Assembly: GCF_006517435.1 (NCBI RefSeq)
Contig: NZ_VHQG01000001.1
Location: forward strand, 317,035-381,034
Length of the DNA: 64,000 nucleotides
Origin: Schumannella soli
Lineage (GTDB): Bacteria; Actinomycetota; Actinomycetes; Actinomycetales; Microbacteriaceae
Direction: 5' to 3'
Shown here piece after piece: positions 58,409 through 64,000 of this stretch (within the stretch, counting starts at the first letter, position 1; each line of letters opens with the position of its first letter). The position numbers and the translations under genes are program-made. The notes below the pieces were generated by a model that had not been told where the DNA came from, searched no databases, and was given only the letters and a program-made list of their open reading frames with translations.

Positions 58409-59590
58409 ATGCACGACACCGATCTCCTGCTGACGGCAGGTCCGACGCCGTATCCAGCGGCCGTGCGCTCGGCGCTCGCCGGGCCGGCGCTGTCGCCCGA
58501 CGATCCCGCATTCGTCGAACTGGTGCGCCGGGTCGAGGGGATGCTGCGGCAGCTGTTCGGCGCCGCGGGCGACGTGGTCGTGCTGCAGGGCGAGGCGGTG
58601 CTGGGGCTCGAGGCCGCCGCCCGCGGACTGGTGCGACCGGGCATGCCCGTGCTGAACCTCGTGCAGGGCGTGTTCGGGCACTACATGGGCCTCTGGCTCG
58701 AGCAGTTCGGCGCGGTCGTGCACGAGGTGCGCGTGCCCTACGACCGGGCGGTGCCGCCGTCGGCCGTGGCCGACGCGCTCGCCGCACATCCCGAGATCGA
58801 GCTCGTCTGCGCCGTCGGCTGCGAGACGCCGTCGGGCACCGTCAGCGACCTCGAGGGGATCGGCGCGGTCGTCCGCGAGCACGGCGCCCTCGCCCTGGTG
58901 GACGCAGTCGCGGCCCTCGGCGCGACGCCGTTCGACGCCGACGCCTGGGGCTGGGATGTCGCGGTGTCGGCGCCGCACAAGGTGCTCGGCGGCACCGCGG
59001 GACTGTCGCTGCTCAGCGTGAGCGAACGGGCCTGGACCGCGCTGGGCGCGAACCCCTCCGCGCCGCGCGGCTCGTACCTGTCGCTGCTCGACTGGAAGGA
59101 GCGCTGGCTCGAGGGCGGCTCCTTCCCCTACGTCCCCTCGCCCAGCGACTGGCTCGCCCTCGACGCGGCGCTCGACGAGCTACTGCGGGAGGGTCTCGAC
59201 GCGGCCGCCCGCCGTCACGCCGTCGCGAGCGCCGCGGTGCGCGCCGGAGTGCGCGCGCTCGGACTCCGGCTCTGGGCCGACGACGACGCGATCGCGGCGC
59301 CCGTCGTCACGGCGGTTCACATCCCCGAGGGCATCGACCCCGACCACCTGTGCCGCGTCGCACACCGCCGCTATGGTGTCTTGATGTCGAGCGGGCAGGG
59401 CGCCGGTGACCTCGTGCGCATCGCCCACATGGGCTCGACGGCGAGCGGGCTTCACCCGGTGATCGGGATCGCCGCTCTCGGGCGCGCGCTGGCCGACCTC
59501 GGCGTCGGCGTCGACATCGGAAGCGGAGCGGCCGCAGTACTCGCGGTGCTCAGCGACAACGCCGGATCCGATCGATCCGGCCGAGAGTAA
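58409..59590 (+). CDS. Pyridoxamine-pyruvate aminotransferase-like class V aminotransferase
   Basis: A 393-residue fold-type I aminotransferase. LLLTAGPTPYPAAVRSAL opens it; QGEAVLGLEAAARGLVRPGM, VLNLVQGVFGHYMGLW, CETPSGTVSDLEGIG and the lysine K191 in SAPHKVLGG follow, with LVRIAHMGST near the end. The order and length agree with M. loti PPAT, which uses pyridoxamine as substrate with pyruvate. One notable difference: the residue I recall as the PPAT active-site Tyr (GVYG) is Phe here (GVFG), while the late Arg is kept. Alanine-glyoxylate aminotransferase is the alternative, but the context favours pyridoxamine. Confidence 0.85.
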   Translation: MHDTDLLLTAGPTPYPAAVRSALAGPALSPDDPAFVELVRRVEGMLRQLFGAAGDVVVLQGEAVLGLEAAARGLVRPGMPVLNLVQGVFGHYMGLWLEQFGAVVHEVRVPYDRAVPPSAVADALAAHPEIELVCAVGCETPSGTVSDLEGIGAVVREHGALALVDAVAALGATPFDADAWGWDVAVSAPHKVLGGTAGLSLLSVSERAWTALGANPSAPRGSYLSLLDWKERWLEGGSFPYVPSPSDWLALDAALDELLREGLDAAARRHAVASAAVRAGVRALGLRLWADDDAIAAPVVTAVHIPEGIDPDHLCRVAHRRYGVLMSSGQGAGDLVRIAHMGSTASGLHPVIGIAALGRALADLGVGVDIGSGAAAVLAVLSDNAGSDRSGRE

Positions 59591-59599
59591 GGGGAGAGC

Positions 59600-60355
59600 A
59601 TGGCGATCCAGCGCACCAAGGGAGTCGACAGCGCCCGTCGTGCACTGCAGATCCTGCTGCAGTTCAGCGAGAGCAAGCCCGAGCTCACGATCGACGAGGT
59701 GCTCGAACTGCACGAGATCTCGGTGCCGAGCGCCTACCGCTACATCTCGCTGCTGCGCGAGCTGCAGCTCATCGAAGAGCGCAGCAAGGGCGTCTTCGTG
59801 CTCTCGCCGCAGATCATCAAGCTCGCACAGGCGGCCGAGACGACGCTCGACTACCGCGTCGAGGCGCAGCCGATCCTGGATGCGCTGCGCGACCGGGTCG
59901 GGGAGACGGCCCTGTACCTGCGCCGCGTCAACGACGCTGCCGTGTGCCTCGCGATCGCCGAGTCCGATCACGCGATCTCGATCTCGTTCCAGCCGGGACA
60001 CCTGATGCCGCTCGTCGCCGGAGCGGGGGCGAAGATCCTGCTCGCCGCCTACGCCGACGCGAAGCGCGCGCGCTACCTCGACCGGCTGCAGCCGCCGCTG
60101 CCCGCCGCGGCGCGCGAGCGACTGCTGGGCGATCTGCAGCGCATCCGCAACGAGGGCTACGCCGAGAGCGAGGGAGAGGTCGACGAGGGCGTGTGGGCGT
60201 GCGCGGCTCCCGTGCACGCTCCCGGAGCCCTGCTCGGGACGATCTCGGTCGTCGCGCCGGCGTATCGGGTCTCGGCCGAGAAGCGCGCCGAGATCGGCTC
60301 CGCGGTGCGCGCGGCGGCACATGACCTCGAGGAGCTCATCGCCGGCGACAGCTGA
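59600..60355 (+). CDS. IclR-family regulator
   Basis: A 251-residue IclR protein: winged helix with KGVDSARRALQILLQFSESK and ISVPSAYRYISLLRELQLIE, then the ligand-binding domain (ETALYLRRVNDAAVCLAIAE, GAGAKILLAAYADAKRARYL, EGYAESEGEVDEGVWACAAP). GGGGAGA lies 4 nt before the ATG, 9 nt after the aminotransferase stop. Encoded with the transporter and aminotransferase, it is the best candidate regulator for the three B6 units. Confidence 0.93.
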   Translation: MAIQRTKGVDSARRALQILLQFSESKPELTIDEVLELHEISVPSAYRYISLLRELQLIEERSKGVFVLSPQIIKLAQAAETTLDYRVEAQPILDALRDRVGETALYLRRVNDAAVCLAIAESDHAISISFQPGHLMPLVAGAGAKILLAAYADAKRARYLDRLQPPLPAAARERLLGDLQRIRNEGYAESEGEVDEGVWACAAPVHAPGALLGTISVVAPAYRVSAEKRAEIGSAVRAAAHDLEELIAGDS

Positions 60356-60546
60356 GCCGAGGCGGCGGGGTCGGCCCGCCGATGCTGTCTCCCCCTGGCG
60401 CCGTCCGGCGCTTCTTCGTCGTGCCCGCGCGACGCCTGGTCCTGCCCCGATCCGCTCCGCCGGCTCCACGCTCCGCCCGCTCCACCCGCTCCGCCAGCCG
60501 CCCGCTCCGCCAGCTCCCCCCGCCACCGCCTGAGAGAGGACCCGCC
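60356..60546. other. C-rich gap with CCGCTCC-type short repeats
   Basis: The 190-nt gap between the IclR and M20 genes contains a C-rich, G-poor run at 60449-60535 in which CCGCTCC or close variants (CCGCTCCGCC, CACGCTCCGCC, CCGCTCCACC) recur about seven times. The strand bias is striking. No gene or terminator seen. Confidence 0.5.
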
Positions 60547-61674
60547 ATGACCGAGCTCGACACCGCGCTGCTCGCCGCGATCGCCGACCAGAGCGACGAT
60601 CGCGACGCGACCATCGCCTTCATCACCGAGCATCCCGAGCCGGCGCACGCCGAGCACCTCGCCTCCGCGCACCTGGCTGATCGGCTCGGGGCGGCGGGGT
60701 TCCGGGTCGAGCGCGGCATCGCCGGGATGCCGACCGCGTTCCGTGCCGAGATCGACGGCGCGGGCCCCGGACGCACGGTCGGCGTGATCGCGGTCTACGA
60801 CGCTGTGTCGGCGCAGCTGCCCGACGGCACGACCGCGCCGATCCACTCCTGCGGGCACGGTCCGCAGTCGGCCGGGGTCGTCGGCGCCGCGCTCGCCCTG
60901 GCCGCGCAGCGCGAGCACTGGGATGGGCGACTCGTCGTCGTCGGCTGCCCCGCCGACGAGATCCACTCTCCCGGCACCCGCGAGCACGGCAGCGGCAAGG
61001 GGGCCACCGCCCGCGCCGGCGTCTGGGACGACATCGACGTCGCGCTCTACCCGCACCCCGAGTTCTTCGACACCATCTGGACCGCATCGCTGTGGATGCG
61101 GCGTGAGACCGCCGTGATCTCCGGCGGGCGCACCCTGCGCGCCGACACCGACCCGGCCCCGATCGCGGCGCTGCGGGAGCTCGCGGCGCTGAGCGCCGAC
61201 TCCGACCCGGGGCGCGTGATGATCGAGACCGCCGTGCTCGACGGCGACGTGGAGGAGGGCGCGGGGCTCACGATGACGATCCGCCTGCTGCTCTTCGCCG
61301 AGACGGAGGCGGAGCTGGAGTCGTCGTCGGCCGCCGTGCGGGCGCGTTTCGCCGGAGCGGAGTGGACCGCGGGCGCCGCGATCTCGGCCATCCGCTACGA
61401 CGCCGACGTCGCCGCGACGGTCGCCGACGCCTTCCGCGCCGCCGGACGCGATCCGGTGCTCGACCCCGAGCCGCTGCCCTTCGCGACCGACTTCGGCGAC
61501 GTGACGCAGCGCGTGCCGGCCGCGCTCGTCGGCGTCGGACGCGACGGCGGCTGGGGCTTCCACACCGACCGGGGCGCCCACGAGTTCGCGGGCGACGACG
61601 GGCGCCGCATCGCGTCCGACATCGCGGGCGTGATCGCGCTGGCCGTGCCGCGGCTGTCGCGGCGCGCGGACTGA
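60547..61674 (+). CDS. M20-family peptidase/amidohydrolase
   Basis: A 375-residue zinc-dependent M20 amidohydrolase of the aminobenzoyl-glutamate hydrolase/AmhX type. Metal-site segments are IHSCGHGPQSAGVVGAALAL and GCPADEIHSPGTREHGSGKG, and YPHPEFFDTIW; the last FATDFGDVTQRVPAALVGVG completes the catalytic domain, with a dimerisation domain between. GAGAGGA precedes the ATG. It may be read through from the IclR gene. A B6-pathway role is not established; it could hydrolyse an amide or peptide metabolite. Confidence 0.87.
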   Translation: MTELDTALLAAIADQSDDRDATIAFITEHPEPAHAEHLASAHLADRLGAAGFRVERGIAGMPTAFRAEIDGAGPGRTVGVIAVYDAVSAQLPDGTTAPIHSCGHGPQSAGVVGAALALAAQREHWDGRLVVVGCPADEIHSPGTREHGSGKGATARAGVWDDIDVALYPHPEFFDTIWTASLWMRRETAVISGGRTLRADTDPAPIAALRELAALSADSDPGRVMIETAVLDGDVEEGAGLTMTIRLLLFAETEAELESSSAAVRARFAGAEWTAGAAISAIRYDADVAATVADAFRAAGRDPVLDPEPLPFATDFGDVTQRVPAALVGVGRDGGWGFHTDRGAHEFAGDDGRRIASDIAGVIALAVPRLSRRAD

Positions 61675-61795
61675 ACGGACGCGTCGCGGGGCTTCCGGCG
61701 ATCCGTCGTCGCGGGCCGGTTCCGTGCGCGATCCGCCGCCGCGGCCCGTCGGTCGGCGTGAGCCATCCGTCGGCCGCCCCCGCTAGCGTCGCCTC

Positions 61796-62308
61796 GTGCC
61801 CACCCGCCTGCTGCTCGTCGCCGACACGCACCTGCCGAAGCGGGCGCGCATCCTGCCCGACCCGGTGCTCGCCGCGGCGCGCCAGGTCGACCTGATCGTG
61901 CACGCCGGCGACTGGGTGGATGCGGCCACGCTCGACCTGCTCGAGAGCTGCGGCGAGGTGCTCGGCGTGTGGGGCAACAACGACGGACCCGAGCTGCGCG
62001 CGCGGCTGCCCGAGATCGGGCGGCGCGAGATCGACGGGGTGCGGTTCGCGGTCATCCACGAGACGGGCGCCGCAGGCGGACGCGAGGCGCGGATGGACGC
62101 CGCGTTCCCCGACGCCGACGTGCTCGTCTTCGGCCACAGCCACATCCCCTGGGACACGACGACACCGAGCGGCCTGCGCCTGCTCAACCCGGGCTCGCCG
62201 ACCGACCGGCGCCGCCAACCGCAGTGCACGTTCATGACCGCGACGGTGGATGCGGGCGAGCTGCGCGACGTGGAGCTCGTGCGGCTGCCGGCGCGGCCGG
62301 CTCGGTAG
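61796..62308 (+). CDS. YfcE/MJ0936-type metallophosphoesterase
   Basis: A 170-residue calcineurin-like phosphodiesterase with all metal motifs: VADTHLP (DxH), HAGDW, GVWGNND, HE in VIHETG and FGHSHIPWD. Family members hydrolyse phosphodiesters; the physiological substrate is often unknown. GTG 61796 has TAGCGT exactly 6 nt upstream. The next small gene starts 9 nt downstream with its own such promoter. Confidence 0.92.
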   Translation: MPTRLLLVADTHLPKRARILPDPVLAAARQVDLIVHAGDWVDAATLDLLESCGEVLGVWGNNDGPELRARLPEIGRREIDGVRFAVIHETGAAGGREARMDAAFPDADVLVFGHSHIPWDTTTPSGLRLLNPGSPTDRRRQPQCTFMTATVDAGELRDVELVRLPARPAR

Positions 62309-62317
62309 CCTCGGCGG

Positions 62318-62524
62318 GTGATCCCCGATCCGGTGCTCTGGGCGCTCCTCGGCGTCGCCCTGCTGTTGATCGTCGCCGTCGAGGCGGTGACCATCCGCGA
62401 CATCGTGCGTCACCCGCGCATCAGCCGCGACCAGAAGACCGGCTGGATCGTGATGGTGCTGCTGGCCGGCGCCGCGATGTGCCCGATCTGGTTCGCGAAC
62501 GCGGAGCGCTTCGGGCGGGAGTGA
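62318..62524 (+). CDS. Small two-helix membrane protein (PLDc_N-like)
   Basis: A 68-residue protein with two membrane helices around a basic loop: LLGVALLLIVAVEAVTIRDI, HPRISRDQKTGWIVMVLLAG, AAMCPIWF. The pattern of helix, short charged loop and Trp-containing helix is that of the PLDc_N domain, which normally caps cardiolipin synthases but also occurs alone. GTG 62318 has TAGCCT exactly 6 nt upstream. Confidence 0.78.
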   Translation: MIPDPVLWALLGVALLLIVAVEAVTIRDIVRHPRISRDQKTGWIVMVLLAGAAMCPIWFANAERFGRE

Positions 62525-62848
62525 CGGGCAGCACGATCGACGATCACCTCGACAGAGCGATCGCGGATGCGTCTGAGCGAGGAGGCGAAGGTGTCGCCGT
62601 CTGCCGTGCGGCACGGTCTCCTCGTCGACGCTTCAAGATGTCGGTGGGGTACGCAGTCGCCGTGCCGCGGAGCGCGCTCGAAAGCGGCATCTGATGTCGG
62701 TGAGTCGTGCGTGAAGCTCGCGCCGAGCAGGGTCGAGACCGGACGATCGAATGTCAGTGGATCGTGCCGTGAAACACGCGTCTGAACTGCAGTTCTGATC
62801 TCTCATCCTGCCCCGACGGATGTCGGTGGTCGATGTCATCGTGTGGGT
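62525..62848. repeat. Intergenic region with four ATGTC(G/A)GTG repeats
   Basis: About 325 nt without a gene. ATGTCGGTG or ATGTCAGTG followed by G-rich or TCGTG sequence recurs at 62638, 62694, 62751 and 62820, spaced 56, 57 and 69 nt. Copies 2 and 3 extend to (G)AGTCGTGCGTGAA / TGGATCGTGCCGTGAA. The last copy lies 29 nt before the DUF222 start. The function is unknown; it may belong to the DUF222/HNH element. Confidence 0.6.
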
Positions 62849-64000
62849 ATGGAGAGGGCCACGACGACAGACCGGGGCGGTGACCGCGGCGGCGATGACG
62901 CCGTGCGCTCGGTCATGCTCGAGGGTCTCGTCTCACGGGCCGAAGTGGTGTCGGCGCGGGTGTGCGCGGCGCAGGTCGCGGAAGTGCGGATGCTCGCCGA
63001 CGCCGGCACGTTCGCCGAGCTGGAGGCGGCGGGGTCGCGGGCGAGTGTGCGGGCGCACGAGATGGCGCTGCGGTCGGTCGCGGCGGAGCTCGGCGGGGTG
63101 CTGCGACTCTCCGATCGCACCGTGCAGGCGCGCATCGGCGATGCCCGGGAGATGGTCGAGCACTACCCGAACGCCCTGGATGCGTGGGAGGCGGGCCTGA
63201 TCAGCCGCGGTCACATGAACGTCATCGTCGCCACAGGACGGGTCGTGCCGGTCGAGCGGCGGGCCGAGTTCGAAGCCGAAGCCCTCGCCCGCAGCCTCAC
63301 CGACACCCCGAACCGGGTGCGCGCCGGTCTCGAGATCTACGCCGAGCAGCTCACCGCCCGAACCCTCACCGAACGACACGAGGATGCCGCCCGGGCGCGG
63401 TGCGTGCGCGTGTACCCGGGGCAGGACGGGATGTGCGATCTCGTCGCGACGGTTCCGATGGTGGTCGGCGACGCGATCCTCGACCGTCTCACCCGCATGG
63501 GGCAGACCGTCAAAGACGCCCGCGACCTCAGGTCGGGCTCGGGCTCTCTTGGTGCAGGATCCGTCGCCGACGGGAGCTCCGCCGAGGAAAACACCTTCGG
63601 CACCGCGGAACGCGATAAGGATCAGCGCGGGATCGATCAGATCCTTGCCGACGTCTTCGCCGATCTCCTGCTCGCCGGCACCCCCGCCCTCGACCCGACA
63701 CGGCATGGCGACCGGGAGGGCACGCTGGGCGCGATCCGCGCGCAGGTGCAGGTCGTCGTCCCCGCGCTCGCACTCGTCGGCCAGGGCGACTCCCCCCGCC
63801 GACCTGATCGGCCGCTCGCCGATCGACGCGGACACCGCGAGGATGCTCGCGAAGAACGCGCCCTCGCTGACGCGCATCCTCACCGACCCGATCACCGGAA
63901 CCGTCACCGCCGTCGACAGCTACCGACCTGCCTGGGCGCAGCGCCGGCACCTGCGCGCTCGCGACCAGCACTGCCGCTTCCCCGGATGCCGCACCGCCGC
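62849..64000 (+). pseudogene. DUF222/13E12-type HNH endonuclease gene, frameshifted and cut by window end
   Basis: The frame from ATG 62849 reads a DUF222 protein: SRAEVVSARVCAAQVAEVRM, LAAELGGVLRLSDRTVQARI-like VAAELGGVLRLSDRTVQARI, LISRGHMNVIVATGRVV, up to VGQGDSP near 63791. After a run of six C (63792-63797) the family sequence continues in another frame: PADLIGRSPIDADTARML, DPITGTVTAVDSYRP and LRARDQHCRFPGC, the entry to the HNH domain. One C too many explains the break, so either a homopolymer sequencing error or a real inactivating frameshift. The HNH motif itself lies beyond the window. Confidence 0.82.

Noticed and set aside
62638..62828. CRISPR array
   Set aside because: The repeat is only about 9 bp, spacing is irregular (56, 57, 69 nt) and no cas gene is present.
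1..64000. Mobile element or genomic island boundaries around the B6 cluster
   Set aside because: No integrase, transposase, tRNA-adjacent repeat or strong composition change was seen at either end of the cluster.

Overview
The window is 64 kb of high-GC actinobacterial chromosome, most likely from a member of the Microbacteriaceae. The reasons are the block tRNA-Trp, secE, nusG, rplK, rplA next to aspC, murB and two MaoC-type dehydratases, the many GTG starts, a set of apparently leaderless genes, and a DUF222/13E12-type HNH gene at the right edge. I see no rRNA, CRISPR array, insertion sequence, integrase or phage gene. Only one tRNA is present.

Layout. (1) 1-11.7 kb is core: an ArsR-like regulator and MFS exporter, rplA/rplK/nusG/secE/tRNA-Trp on the minus strand, an aminotransferase, the lysG/lysE pair, a nitroreductase, and a translationally coupled hadA-like/hadB-like/murB operon. 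(2) 11.7-16.7 kb holds small and secreted proteins of unknown role: a 25-residue peptide gene with its own promoter, an SGN-repeat secreted protein, a PepSY-like lipoprotein, an MmpS-like membrane protein and a two-gene unit of unknown function. (3) 16.7-24.3 kb: a paired SMR exporter under a guanidine-III-type riboswitch, a DedA/CDP-alcohol phosphotransferase fusion, several small regulators with their oxidoreductases, and an OsmC/TetR pair sharing operator sites. (4) 24.3-31 kb: a very large cell-wall-anchored GH92 mannosidase and a HelR-type RNA polymerase motor preceded by a rifamycin-associated element. (5) 31.3-38.4 kb: a branched-chain-type ABC transporter operon ending in a luciferase-like monooxygenase and two carboxymuconolactone-decarboxylase/AhpD-like proteins. 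(6) 38.5-44.2 kb: a secreted GH2 enzyme with AbfB domains, and a three-gene unit of a ketoacyl synthase III, a haem-oxygenase-fold diiron protein and an unknown protein. (7) 44.5-61.7 kb is a vitamin B6 catabolic region. (8) 61.8-64 kb: a phosphoesterase, a small membrane protein, a repeat-bearing intergenic region and a frameshifted DUF222 gene cut by the window end.

The vitamin B6 region is the main result. Three divergent or convergent units encode recognisable counterparts of nearly all the Mesorhizobium loti pathway-I enzymes: pyridoxine 4-oxidase (GMC), pyridoxal 4-dehydrogenase (SDR), 4-pyridoxolactonase (metallo-beta-lactamase fold), a 5-formyl-3-hydroxy-2-methylpyridine-4-carboxylate dehydrogenase-like protein, the dicarboxylate 4-decarboxylase (class II aldolase fold), the ring-opening FAD oxygenase MHPCO, the acetamidomethylene-succinate hydrolase, and a pyridoxamine-pyruvate aminotransferase. 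The aminotransferase sits in an operon with a BMP-type ABC importer and an IclR regulator, which suggests uptake and control of the same pathway. The 4-pyridoxate dehydrogenase step has no obvious gene here, while two operon members (a DUF1185 protein and a PEBP/YbhB protein) have no assigned step.

A recurring feature is a -10-like hexamer of the form (T/C)ANNNT exactly 6 nt before the start codon in at least thirteen genes, implying a large leaderless class. Family assignments come from reading the translated sequences and remembered family motifs; no database search was run.
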